Assembly: GCA_029448655.1 (NCBI GenBank)
Contig: JACCLO010000010.1
Span: forward strand, 1,736,001 to 1,800,000
Direction of reading: 5' to 3'
Origin: Wolfiporia cocos
Lineage: Eukaryota; Basidiomycota; Agaricomycetes; Polyporales; Phaeolaceae
Length of the DNA: 64,000 bases
Shown: piece after piece, positions 27,454-38,317 of the stretch
How positions within the stretch are numbered: the stretch's first letter is position 1
How the letters are laid out: each line of letters starts with the position of its first letter
Translations under genes and position numbers: made by a program
Notes under the pieces: model-generated
What the model saw: the letters and a program-made list of their open reading frames with translations, nothing else
What the model was told of the DNA's origin: nothing
Database searches by the model: none

Positions 27454-28622
27454 TCAGAAACCGTAGGCGGCCCCAGCGCCGGCTAAGTGACGCGAAGCGA
27501 CCTGTTCAAAGGCCCGAATGTACGTTTCGTAGGCCAGGGACTTCCAGCGTCCGAGGAGGCGCACGACCTCCGGGTCGACCTTCTGTGAAAGGGGGAAGGA
27601 GGCACCTCCGATGCGGAACGAGTGGCCAAAAGAAGTGCCCCACCCCAGGGTGGAGAAAACCGCGTTCACACGGCGCAACGCCGCGGACTTGACCAGAGGT
27701 CGCGTCGTGCCGGCACGGTCGACCCAGCAGAACAGGGGGTCGTCGGGGCCAGCGGGGCAGATGCTGCGTAGGTTGAGCAGTGCGTCGATGGGGCACAGAC
27801 TGCCCCGGCGCACAAGCCAAATGTGTTGCACCTCCCCCGGCCGGGCCGTCTTGGCGGACGGCAGGTCAAGGCGTGCGTACTGCTGGCCATCCAAATCAAA
27901 GGAAACGAGGGCGTCACGGCGCTTGAGGTGCATGGTGCCGCAGAATGCGGCGCGAGAGGATACCGACACCTCACCGAAACGCATGAGACCCCAGAAGGCG
28001 CAGCAGGCGGCGGCCCAGACGCACGCGTCGAAAGGATCAGAGAGCACCAGAACCTCCTTGAGGGCTGCGAGCATGTGCAAGGTCACTGGCGGCCGCGGTG
28101 GGCGTCGCCGCGAGCCAACCAGGCGCTCCAGACCGCGCAGCGACCAGTCGATGCGGGCATGTGCGTCGTCGTCAAGGGGCGGCGGCCAGCCCTGGGCGAT
28201 GTGCCACGCTCGGACGCCTGCGAGGTACTTCTTGACAGAGCCCACAGAGATGGGCTCGAAGGGTGTGCCGTCAGCGAAGGCGGGGTCGTCGGGGTCCGGG
28301 TCGGCCACGGCCCACAGGGCAAAGGAGTGCAGGACGGCAAAAGAGGCGGGCAGGCGGTCCGTCTCTGGCACAGAAAATATGTCACAGAACAAGTGAAACT
28401 TGCGCAGCCCGGAGCCGTAGCTGGCCGCATCGCGAAGTGACGCACGTGACGCGATGTCCGCCAGGTGTTTCAGCACAGGTCGGTCGATGGTGGAGGGTGG
28501 CGGGGAGCGGACACCCCGCCACAAGAAGATGCGCTGGTCTGCACGGCAGGCCGGGCGGAGTGGCGATGGTGAGAGGGCAAGCGGGCCGGTGGGTTCAAGC
28601 ACGGAGGCCCCAGAGGACGGTA
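27454..28622 (-). CDS. retrotransposon tyrosine recombinase
   Basis: This frame ends at a stop at 27454-27456 and stays open leftwards from well inside the RT frame, so the true start is unknown. The value given begins just after the RT-RNase H stop; no suitable ATG lies near it, so expression by splicing, frameshift or re-initiation must be assumed. The core-binding region includes ASYGSGLRKFHLFCDIFSVP and VKKYLAGVRAWHIAQGWPPP. The catalytic domain has the first Arg in LMRFGEVSVSSRAAF, then H-x-x-R in FGHSFRIGGAS, and LGRWKSLAYETYIRAFEQ with the nucleophilic Tyr. All the catalytic positions I can identify are intact. The enzyme integrates the circular cDNA of the element. Confidence 0.85.
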
Positions 28623-30320
28623 CTACGCGGAAGCCGGTGGAGACGAAGACACGCAGACCAGTAGACAGCCAAGGGGCGAAGGGAGGGGCAAGTCTACTTG
28701 GCGTGAAGCCATGGGGAAGCCAGCGAGGAAAGACTTGACGTCGCCCCGCGAGAGAGAGTCGGTGACGTTCTCGCGGCTGGGAACGTACTCTGCCTGCAGC
28801 GCAAAACCCCGTGGGGCCAGCAAAGCGTAGATGCGCTGCAGCACAGCGTTGGTCGTCCGCCCACGTGAACGGCCCTTGTTTACAACCGCAACCACACCGG
28901 AGTTGTCCGAACGCACGAGGAAACGCGATGCGCAGGCCGGCAGGCCGTTGAGCAGGCCTTCCTGCAGCGCCACACGCAGGCCCAGCTCGACAGCGACAGC
29001 CTCCGCCCAGCCGATGTCGAGCCCGCTCCGCGGACCAACCACAACACCGGGAGCGAAACGCCACACTGCGTAACATGGACCCACTACCACCCCGATTCCA
29101 AAGGAGGTAGAGGCGTCGCCCCACCAGCCGATGTCGTATGGTGTGGGGCTGGCCAGAGGTAAGCTGTTGGGAAGCAACGGCAAGAGGTCGGCAACCCAGT
29201 TCAAGTCGGCTAGGAGGGAAGCGGGTGGAAAACGCCGCGCCCGCGACGAGATGAAAGACTCGGAAAAGCGGGAGATGGATGGGAGAAAGGGGCGAATGAG
29301 AGGGAAAATGCAGCTGGCATGAACGAGTTTGCCATGCAGGGCAGCAGCATCCTTGGCAGCAAAGCGAGCCCGCGGCGCATGCCAATTCTTGACCAGCTGC
29401 AGCAATGAAGTGAGCTTGTCGGATGGAAAAGCCACAGATTTTTGTGCGAGGTTCCAGTCGAAACCAATGTAGCGCTGCACCGCAGCAAGCGGGCGGGTTT
29501 TGGGCACATTCCACGGAACGCCGAACCGCGCGGTCAGTGCAACAAAGTCGGCCTCGCACCAAGACTGACCTGGCAAGCGGATGACGAGGAAATCGTCGAC
29601 CCACTTTCGGAGTGGGCCAAATCCGTGCACCTGATAAATCGCAACGAGCATGTCGGCGATGGAGCCAAACACACCGGCACTGGAAGCACACCCGAAGGCA
29701 GCAGCAAAGTCGACATAGACCTTGCCGCGCCATGCAACGCAAAAGGCGCGCTGTTGAGTGGGCTGTACAGGGGTAATGCGGTAAGCAGCGGAAATGTCAA
29801 AAGTGGCCGCAAGGCAGCCCGAGGGAAGGGAGAGAAGGAGTGCGGAGGTGTCATCGAACGTCCCCCACTCAGTGGGAAAGTCATCAGAGGAGATGCCTGC
29901 ATTCACAGAAGGGATGGAAGGGTCGTTACGCGGGTAGGACAGGTCCTGAACCATGCGAAGCTTGTCTGAATGCGGCTTCGGCACAAGCCCCAGCGGTGAG
30001 GTGCGGAATGGGCCAATGCAAGCCTCAAGGTCCGACGGCGCAAATGCAGCAGAATAACGGCCAGCAGCCTGTTCATCGGCAATATATTGGTCAATGAAGG
30101 AGGGGCACAGGTTGACCGAGGAATGATTATCAAATATTAAGGTACGCTCGATGGGGGCCGTGGCCCCCATGTCAAAGCCATGACGAAGACCGTCAATGAC
30201 GTGCTGCCATTTTTTAAGGATGCTATGCTGGCGGAGCACATTTTCGAGGCCCCCAACATCCAGGGGGGTGACAACCCTGCGCGGGTCACTACTTGCGTGA
30301 GGAGCACCCGCCAGCACCAT
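28623..30320 (-). CDS. retrotransposon reverse transcriptase-RNase H
   Basis: The ATG at 30320 lies in a different frame from gag and overlaps its last 32 nt, giving 565 aa. RT motifs follow in order: FRTSPLGLVPKPHSDKLRMV with DLSYPRNDPSIPSVNAG, then LAATFDISAAYRITPVQPTQ and FGCASSAGVFG. KWVDDFLVI is the YxDD-box equivalent. RNase H follows, with GWWGDASTSFGIG (first Asp), AEAVAVELGL (Glu), RSDNSGVVAVVNKGRSRGR (Asp) and VPSRENVTDSLSRGD. The order RT-RH with no integrase is that of DIRS/Ngaro elements. No frameshift or stop was found. Confidence 0.9.
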   Translation of the reverse strand: MVLAGAPHASSDPRRVVTPLDVGGLENVLRQHSILKKWQHVIDGLRHGFDMGATAPIERTLIFDNHSSVNLCPSFIDQYIADEQAAGRYSAAFAPSDLEACIGPFRTSPLGLVPKPHSDKLRMVQDLSYPRNDPSIPSVNAGISSDDFPTEWGTFDDTSALLLSLPSGCLAATFDISAAYRITPVQPTQQRAFCVAWRGKVYVDFAAAFGCASSAGVFGSIADMLVAIYQVHGFGPLRKWVDDFLVIRLPGQSWCEADFVALTARFGVPWNVPKTRPLAAVQRYIGFDWNLAQKSVAFPSDKLTSLLQLVKNWHAPRARFAAKDAAALHGKLVHASCIFPLIRPFLPSISRFSESFISSRARRFPPASLLADLNWVADLLPLLPNSLPLASPTPYDIGWWGDASTSFGIGVVVGPCYAVWRFAPGVVVGPRSGLDIGWAEAVAVELGLRVALQEGLLNGLPACASRFLVRSDNSGVVAVVNKGRSRGRTTNAVLQRIYALLAPRGFALQAEYVPSRENVTDSLSRGDVKSFLAGFPMASRQVDLPLPSPLGCLLVCVSSSPPASA

Positions 30321-31777
30321 GCTCGGATCTGCCGCACAGGGAGCAGCCATGGAAATACGGGCAGCTGGCTGCATGTGGGCAGTAGGATTTGCGAGCGAAT
30401 GTGAAGCAAAACTGCTTGTGGCCATCGGGGGCCAGCAAAGCATGGGGGCTGCGGGCAGATGAGTCGAGGGCCGCAACGGGGCGCCCGGTGATGGTCGCGG
30501 TGGCAGTGCAGCCCTGTGGAAGGTGGCCGGTTGCTCCGCAGCGAAAGCAACAGGTTGACAGCCTAGGTAGCTTGGCCGGCGGGGCCACAGGGGCGTCATC
30601 AGCACCTCGGGAGCGGCGCACTGCTGTGGGAGCGGCCTGGGGGGCGAAGAGGTCCGACCGAATTGACGTGGTGATAACCATGAGTGCCGCACCGTCAAGG
30701 GTGGAGATATCGATCATGGGGTTGGCTATGACCAGCTCGCGCTGCTCGATGTCATAAGTCATAGCCACTGCCCAGCCGTGGCGCAGGGCGAGGCCCGCAA
30801 CAATCTTGTGGTGTGCTGCCAGGGCATCAGCGCGATCATCGCCCCGATATTGGCGCATGAGCCGCTCCATGGTGGAGGCAGCCGCTGACCACTCCAGGAA
30901 GGAGAGGGATCGTTCCCCCGTGCGGTCAAGACCTTTTGCCGCCAGGCCACCCTGCGACGTGAAGACCAGGGTCTCGTCGCCGGAGATTGCCGCGCGACGG
31001 GCCCCGACAGAGAGGGAGTTGTAGGGGACATACTCCCACTTCTGGATGGCGCGTATGACCTTCGGTGGCGGCGCTACGGGTGAACGCCATCAGCGCACTG
31101 AAGCAGAGGCGGGAAGGGCGCGCCGCGCAAACAGTAGGACAGAGAGGGGCCAGGCGTGCCACGCCTGCGAGCCCAATGGTAACGGGAAGGAAGATGCACC
31201 GGCACCGCCGGGCACACAGGCACGGGAGGCCCATGGCGGGAAACGAGTAACGGGAATGCAGGGCGCAAGCGACGAGAGGAGCGGGGTTCATCCCGGATGC
31301 AGGAAACGGGCACCTACCGAGCTCGAGGGGGCTACCCTTGTAGCCTTTCTTTATGGGCGGAATGGGGGTAACCTTGCCATCGTCGCCGCCAGCCAGAGCC
31401 GCGGCCGCGCGCGCGGCCGCCAAATCCTCCGGCGATTCGAACAAGGCCACGACAGGTGGTGCGCTCGGGCTGATGGCAGGCACGGGGGGTTCGCCGCGCG
31501 GGTGCGCGGGCACGGCAGGGCGCGGGGCAGCGGCCGGGGCAGCAGGTGCCGGTGGGGCAACCGCGGGTGGGGCCGCCGCGCCTCCACCCGGGCGCGCCGG
31601 GCTGGGAGGCGGCGGTAAGGGCGCTTCTGGCACGCGGGGCGCCGGGAGGCTCCCGTTGGAGGTCTCGCGGTGCGGGACGTGCGCGACAGCTGAGCCGCCT
31701 GGGGGTGCGTCGTGGTCTGCCGCGAGATGGATTCGCAGATGCCGCGGCGGGAGAGGCGGAGCGGGCGGGTCTTGCAT
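30289..31777 (-). CDS. retrotransposon gag-like protein with zinc knuckle
   Basis: Exons 31777-31318 and 31073-30289 give 414 aa if the 244-nt intron is real; the join changes PLEL into APPPKVIRAIQKWEYVPYN and is the only way to connect the two open parts. The N-terminal part is very rich in Pro and Ala. The middle has FLEWSAAASTMERLMRQYRG followed by ADALAAHHKIV, a block common in Agaricomycete elements of this type. The C-terminal part holds CCFRCGATGHLPQGC, a CCHC knuckle (C-x2-C-x4-H-x4-C), then Cys/His-rich sequence ending CSSRK. Role: RNA binding and particle formation. Confidence 0.75.
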
Positions 31778-31994
31778 GTGAGTCAAAAGGGAATCGAAGC
31801 AGGAAGGAAACGGGACGGCGGCGTCGCTAAAGGCAGCGGCAGCGGGCTGGTAAGCGACACGCAGAAGGGCGAAGGAAGCAAGGGGCGAGCGCGCATAAGC
31901 GCGCGGTGAAATTTGCTTGCTCGCTCGGACGTTGGGGCCGGCCTCTCCCGGCTGCGCGAGGGATCTGCCGGCCCCGCCACTAATCGATCACGCG

Positions 31995-32700
31995 CCACGT
32001 GTGAATGCTCCGCCCGATAGGCGTCGACGTCGTCCTGTTCATCAGCTAGGCTGGCAGTTAACGCTACGCATTGGTCGTTCTCTTTTCGACGGCTTACCTG
32101 TGTATGATCTCGCTACAGAGTACTTCGACTTGATGGAGAAGCGCCTGTCTGGGTCGTGAGCTTTTGTACGTCTAGCGGCGACAGTCCAAGCCTATGTTTG
32201 CGGACATCGTCAACGAAGCTGAAAATTTGCTTCCTTGAAAACACTGGTCGTTTATCATGTCTCGAGTCGCTTGCATCGAGACGCGATAGCTTGGAGGCTC
32301 GTCTGCGTGATCTATTGATGATGCGGGTTTTGGAAATCCAATCTGTGGACGACACGGTACGGGTTGACGCGGCGGGCGAGCAAACTGCCTTAATGAGATA
32401 TTTTAAAGTCAACACGGTGCGTTACCATAGCTTACGCATGGGCAAACTAATCAGCAACAGATACGTACCATGCACGCTGCCTGGGTTCTATGCGCTGCGA
32501 TGCCAGCATAGTCTGCAAAGTCGTATATCTGAGCGGATCGGTCTGCTTTGCGGCAGGAATGACTGAAAGGAAATGTACGTTAACTCGTATCTGTGAACGA
32601 AGAAGTCGTTGGGACCGACCAGCTTGAACATTGTAGACGCGGTTATGCCACGAAGGAAGACAGCTAGTCGCTTTTTATTCCTTCGCGGTTGAGCTACACG
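31995..32700 (+). repeat. segmental duplication, copy A proximal part (unknown former gene)
   Basis: This stretch matches the reverse complement of 62815-63475 over about 700 bp with scattered substitutions and small indels. Examples are GCCCGATAGGCG at about 32011, GCGTTACCATAGCTTACGCATG near 32420 (one mismatch in the last half) and TCGTTGGGACCGACCAG near 32605. A 136-codon frame at 32156-32566 is partly shared by the other copy before it meets a stop, so the ancestor was probably coding, but I recognise no domain. The retrotransposon abuts its left edge. Confidence 0.75.
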
Positions 32701-34231
32701 CAAATTATGAGTATGAGTAGTTGCGTATAGGAGAGCATTCCACTCTCACCGTCGTACGCATTGCATGTGGCCTAGCTCCCTACCACTAGTCTGCGACGGC
32801 AGAGACAGCCTCTGAACGAGGGTGTCGCTGATAGTTCATACATCGATAATCGGTGACCAATGTAGAACAAAGTCGTTTCTTACACTCCGTGTAACTCAAC
32901 ATGCTTTGATCGTACGGTCCTGTTCCCTGACTAGAAGGTGGACAGACCATGCTGACCCATGACACCATGTTCAGCAGCACCGTAGAACGATAGATATGTG
33001 CACGCCTTTCGAACGATGGGTCACAAGGAAGTACATATGATATCAGCAAGCCCATTGACGATGGGAGGTGGTAGCATGGTATGGCCCATAATTAGTTGAC
33101 TGAGCAGTTACACCATTTGGAGTAACAGTCGAAGAACCAGAGACGTCAGCTCTGCGTTCGTACATGCGTACTCGTACGTATTCGATGGCCCTTGGTAGAA
33201 ATATTGTCCACTCACCGTGGCAATGTTGCAGACCTCTGGCACGCTGCCAACCGGCGAAGGTCGACCGTCAACCCTTCTTGAATCATAGTTTGTGTTGGAC
33301 TCGTAGTATCCCTCTGACCGAATGTCGAAGATGAGTCGTTAAGACGATTCCCATATGGGAATATACCAGGATGCGTACCGGAATAGTGCTGTTCCCGCGA
33401 TTCACCGGCCGGGCCACACTGATCGAATGCAGGAAGCCGTGCGTACGAGTGTCGATTTGGCTGATCCACGTGTTCTGTGCAGCGCAAGCGCGATTGATGT
33501 CCCCATCGTAGAGCGATTTGCAGTGCCGAGGTGCAGGGGCGGCAGGACCATGTCGAGATATGCGGAGAGTCTGAGAAGCAGGAAGCAAGAGGGGTACAAC
33601 TACGATACAATGACGGATAGAAAAGGACATCTACGTCTTTGCCAGCAAACGAACGCCTTCCTCCATTTGGTCGCTGTGGCACTCGAGTGGCAATATGCGG
33701 CACCACGATAAATGTCAAATGGTATAATCAGTGAGAGACACGTGTTGGATAAGCGGTCCGTGCGGCGTGTCGAGATGAGTGGCACGATGAGCGGCGGCGG
33801 CAGGGCTATGGTACGCCAATATTCCGTTCCCTTGTCTAGTGCGCATCATATAAAATAGCGATTGCAGATGTTGATTCGCCGAACCGTGGAGGACGACCAG
33901 TCGATGCGCTCGACTAATACATGATAAGACGACGATTACAATCACAAGAATAAAGTGGCTGCAGCCCCCGCGGTTGCTGGGGTCACGCACACGTTGCGAG
34001 AGTCACGCGCTTTGTTGGGTGTATGTTGAATTCGAACGCGGTCCTAGACTTCATCGTCGACGGCACGGGCAAGCCATTGGGTTATCAAGATCAAGCGGCA
34101 CGAGCCAACGACGAAGATTCATAAGCTCACGCTCGGTATCAGATCGAAGCGCGAGTCCCTTCCACCTCCCTATCCCCTCTTCCCCTCTTCCATCAGTTCC
34201 AGTCGCTTGCTCCATCACGTCCTCTCTGATC
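32701..34231. other. intergenic, present only in copy A of the duplication
   Basis: No supported gene. The corresponding sequence is missing between the two homologous blocks of the 61-63 kb copy. Confidence 0.5.
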
Positions 34232-36028
34232 ATGTCGCGAGATCTCTTGAGAACTACCTTCGGCGCATTCAACGCTATCGACTTCCTATACAACAACCTC
34301 TCTTACAGCCGATCCATATTGTACAACGAAGCACAGCTTCACAAGTAGGTGGCGTCACACTCTTCTTCAGATCCTACATGATGACGATGTCGTTACGTTC
34401 GTTTAAGTCATAATGTAGCGGACGTCGAACAAAGGTCGTCGCCATTTCTACCAAACATAACCAGATCGAGAACACCATCGCCTACAAGGTCGCTACGCAT
34501 CGAAGGTCATTCTCTACCACCATTGTCATCGCCTATATTCGACGCTGGATTTGATTTTGAACGGTATGTATCTGCCTGCGCTCAGAAGCAAACGCTGGAA
34601 TGACATATATAATTATGTAGCGAGTACTTCGGTGGAGAGTCGACATTGGTGGACCAGCCATCGCCAAGTGTTTCATCATTGGAATCGGACGACCCCGTGC
34701 TCAGGGCATCGGAACGTACTGATGATAGCGAGGCCGCTACTTCGACACCTTCGACACCAAATTCTCCTTCTGGGATGCATGATGAGAACATCGATGTAGC
34801 GTTGGATTTTCTATCCGAGAATGTCCTCTCTGTTTCGCCTGTAGCACAAGCCATAATAGGTCGTCCTACTATGTCCTCCTTTGGTGATAGCGTGCCGAGG
34901 TCTGGGTCCGTGCTGCCTTCTTCGAACTCGGAAGGTTGCATCCTCGGGAAGCGTACCCGTACACAAGCAGATCTTGATGACACCGAGGCCGTCATCAACG
35001 GTGGGAATTCTACGGCAGTCAATGGTTCAATTGCGATCTCCAAGGCACACCTCACGGACAAGCACATGCCCATGTCAATGCTGTCCATCGGTACACGAGA
35101 TGGCGTGGATGACACCTCTGAAGGAAATGCATCTGACGCACATGACAACCTCGGACAAAGTTCCTCACTGGTCGCTCCGGCCTCTCCCCATATGTGTGTA
35201 TCATTGAATACTGGCGATGCCAATGCGAGCATTACCTCATGTCTTGCGTCGACGTCCCCGACTCTGGTCGCGCATGGTGCCGGAACATTTCCTGTCTCAG
35301 GGCCAGTACAACCAGCACCGGCACTGCCTATCCGTGGAAACACAGGCAATCAGATCACAACGGAAGCTGAACTACGCCCATCTGATACTGTATTCGCATG
35401 TCTGTTCGAGGATTGCAGGTTCGAAGGCACGTCGCAACAGGTATTGCAGCATTGCATCGACGACCACAGCTATGCGTCGGGCGCATGTCCCATCAGCACT
35501 TGCACTTCGACCTTCTCGGCCACGCGGGAGTGGAAGCGCCACGTTGAATCTGTGCACTGGAGGCTCCGAGACAACTTCGTCGAGTGCAAGAGATGTGGGG
35601 TGTGGTTCAGGCGGGACGACAAAAGACACATCAGGTCTTGCCGCGCCATGAAGGGTTCAACAAAAAGAGGACCGCGCAGAGGGGCCAGTGCTGCGAAGGA
35701 TGGGAAGGCGACCACCGAGGAAGGAGCTCGCGCGACCGGGGCTGGAGATGCATCCAATATAGAAGACGAATCTTCAAGTGAATTCATCTTACCAAAGTGC
35801 GAGCCTACAGCGAAATCAGGCGAGACCCTGATACAGCAGGAGGGAATATCGGCGCAAAGCCGAGCAACAGGGCCCATTGAACGCTCGATGGAGCAGGTGG
35901 ATACGACGATTCAGCGAGGGGGAACAGGAGGGGATGATATACGAGTTGACCGTCTGGCGAGCGCTCATCGCATGACGACGAGAGCAGCCAAGAGGCAATG
36001 CTTGGGTCTGGCGGCCAATGATGATTGA
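34232..36028 (+). CDS. C2H2 zinc-finger regulator-like protein
   Basis: Exons 34232-34344, 34408-34563 and 34621-36028 join to 558 aa. The first exon gives MSRDLLRTTFGAFNAIDFLY. A long Ser/Thr/Asp-rich region carries KRTRTQADLDD. Three Cys/His motifs lie around residues 330-420: CLFEDC with HCIDDH (C-x4-C and H-x4-H), CPISTC with HVESVH (C-x4-C-x12-H-x4-H) and CKRCGVWFRRDDKRHIRSC (a C2HC finger). The C-terminus ends TRAAKRQCLGLAANDD. The domain plan fits a DNA-binding regulator; its targets are unknown. A second, broken copy of residues from about KRTRTQ onward lies inverted at 61375-62691, so this is the intact member of a recent local duplication. Confidence 0.75.
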
Positions 36029-37990
36029 AGGTTTGACGGAGTGTTACTTATGATCCCCTAAATTCTTGCATCACGGACTTCTGTGTAACTCTTGCTTACT
36101 ATGCACCATTGTCAACTGCGCATCTCATGAGCCACGATTATTGTATCAACTAGTTTCCAACATGTCAATTCGATCGAGTTCTGTGTGCCGCTACTGTCAT
36201 TCGGTCAGTATTATCTATTCCACATCTATGTGCTGTGCACGAGGTAATTGTATAAGGCGAATAGCATAATGAGCAGTATGGCTGCGAAACAGTGACAAGA
36301 GGATCGGAGAGCGCCTTGAAAACAAGGAAGATTGATGTTCTCCGTTCTGAGACTGTCTACGAGCGGATTAGAACGAGAGATTTCTCGTAAAGCGTAGATC
36401 CGCGTTCCAAGAATAACCAAATTGCGACAAGGAATCAGTCATAGCCCGGGCACAAAAGAACACTTGTAGAAGCATGTTGACGCAGGAATATCAGGATTTG
36501 AGAAGATGCATCTGACGGGATCGTCGCAGCCGAGACTTGTCGTGAGCAGATCCTGTCTGCGAAGCTCGCACGAAGCTACGTCAACTATGTCACTTACGTA
36601 TTGCGTCTTCCTTCTACATGAAGCATGCCAACCTCGAGATGCTCCGTCACATATAAATCCAAAATTGCGACAAAAATCTAGATAGGTGCTGACTGAGCAT
36701 GTTTCTGTTGGTAGCATAGCGGCGAATCTCGGCGAGTGCATATTCGTCTGCTGTTAATGGATCATACTGAATGTGTTCATCTCGCGATCATTAGTTTGAG
36801 GCATGTGACGGAAATTACTTCCTTCAAGATGCGCAGCATGTCGTTATACAACTTCTCTTGAGATTGTGGGTCCACTGTTTGGCCTGATTTGGTTTGTGAC
36901 TTTTACGACCATACCTTGAGAATTCATGCTAAGCGTTTGTGATAGGATTGCGTGTTTATATACATTTCCGCTACTCGGAAGGTACGTAGGAGACTAACAT
37001 AAAGCAGTAGACCCCAGTATCACAAGGAGTGTAGAGCGTTTTGCCTGAGTGTCTATACCGTTCGATAGTGCAGAATACTGATCCACGAGATGTCTGCTAA
37101 CAGAGGCACCCCAAGGTGATTTGAGATCCTATGAATTACTGACAGGATTGTATGACTCGAATCAGATGGTAAGCGACCGGGGGATGCGGAAGACGCTTTA
37201 TCAAAAGGTGTGTGTTCATCATGCCTAAGTTGCTATTCGCTGAGCGCCGCCTCGCAGATCGTCAGTGCATTCCCGGAAGGATCGAGTCATATTTCTCGTG
37301 AAGGCGAGTCGTTTGTTCGTTTATGAATCCATTAATCCTCATTGCAATCTTGGCCCACAGTGAACGTGACGGAAAAGAAGTACGAAAAAATAGGTGTTGG
37401 AGAATGAGGGTTGATGATATTAATGTCTAAGTTCGGTACGGCCATCGATTCTGTCACACGGTCCGCAGACCACCGCGTCCGCGGGCCTTTGTGCTGTACG
37501 GCTTATGGTCCCATAAGTCTAGTACGTCTTTCTCATCATTGTTATTCATTTGTCATGGATGCTATTGTACATCGTTCGGTCGTTATTGTTATCGTATATA
37601 CCTGTAGCGGTGGTATCGCGTGAACGTTTTGTAATCTTGACAGTGGTTATAGTCTTGCTTGGTAGCACAGCATTCACAGCAGAACTCTGGGTGACTACTC
37701 GTAAGGATTTAGAGATAGAGTCTCGGTACGAGGCAGGAACGTCCGAACACTGGCCATCCATGTTGGCATATCGTGGCAAGCTGCAGATGGGTCAGCTCCG
37801 GTATGCATACCTCGAGGCCAACGACACTGTCATCCTGCGAGCTGACATTGCGGGTGCCACAGGACATTGCCTTTGGAGTGAATTGGCGCAGCGGATACGA
37901 CCGAGGTCTCAGCACGCAGACCGGAGGGCTATAGTGACATGGACTCCTACGGTCGCGTCAGCGGGTGCCATTATAGATGCATATTGCTGT
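36029..37990. other. intergenic, no gene recognised
   Basis: About 2 kb of AT-rich sequence. An open frame of 188 codons (37550-38116) has a hydrophobic N-terminal part but runs into the tandem repeat and has no family support. Confidence 0.5.
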
Positions 37991-37995
37991 GCTGC

Positions 37996-38070
37996 TTTAT
38001 ATTGCTGCGTACTATATTGCTGCGTACTATATTGCTGCGTACTATATTGCTGCGTACTATATTGCTGCGC
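37996..38070 (+). repeat. 15-bp tandem repeat, about five copies
   Basis: The unit TACTATATTGCTGCG is repeated about five times, the first copy starting TTTATATTGCTGCG. The copies are nearly identical. Confidence 0.9.
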
Positions 38071-38192
38071 TGCATTTCTAATATTGCTGATTGAATGTAC
38101 AATCCGAACGTCATAGTTGCTGTGCCAAACTTTAGTATTGCAGCGCTGCATTTTTGATATTGTTGATTAAGTGTACAATCCGAACATCATAG
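38068..38192 (+). repeat. direct repeat of about 49 bp flanking 26 bp
   Basis: Copies at 38068-38116 and 38143-38192 share GCGCTGCATTT, ATATTG, TGTACAATCCGAAC and TCATAG with a few substitutions. They directly follow the 15-bp tandem array, suggesting local slippage or unequal exchange. Confidence 0.85.
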
Positions 38193-38317
38193 TGAGGCAC
38201 CATTAGACGCTAAAAATACAAGACTACCACCAGTACATTCAGGACGTATGTTGGTTCAACTGAGTATACACGGATTGGACAAGAAAAATGTTGCAGAGTA
38301 AAGAGAGAATGCGCTTC

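Larger units (their letters stand above)
27203..31994 (-). mobile_element. tyrosine-recombinase retrotransposon (Ngaro/DIRS-like)
   Basis: A GC-rich block transcribed leftwards has a gag-like frame with a zinc knuckle, a reverse transcriptase-RNase H frame and a tyrosine recombinase, in the order of Ngaro/DIRS elements. No integrase, protease or methyltransferase was seen, which favours a Ngaro-like assignment. All three coding parts are open, suggesting a fairly young copy. The right edge is placed at about 31994 because homology between the duplicated segments at 32 kb and 63 kb stops there. The left edge is approximate and rests on a short direct repeat (27203-27219 and 27280-27297) that may be part of the split terminal repeats. 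These elements insert by recombinase and normally leave no target-site duplication. Confidence 0.85.

Noticed and set aside
27454..29742. 762-codon frame taken as one recombinase protein
   Set aside because: Its first half is a shadow of the RNase H frame; only the part after about 28620 matches recombinases.
37550..38116. 188-codon frame with hydrophobic N-terminus
   Set aside because: Its C-terminal part is translated tandem repeat, and no family or splice support exists.
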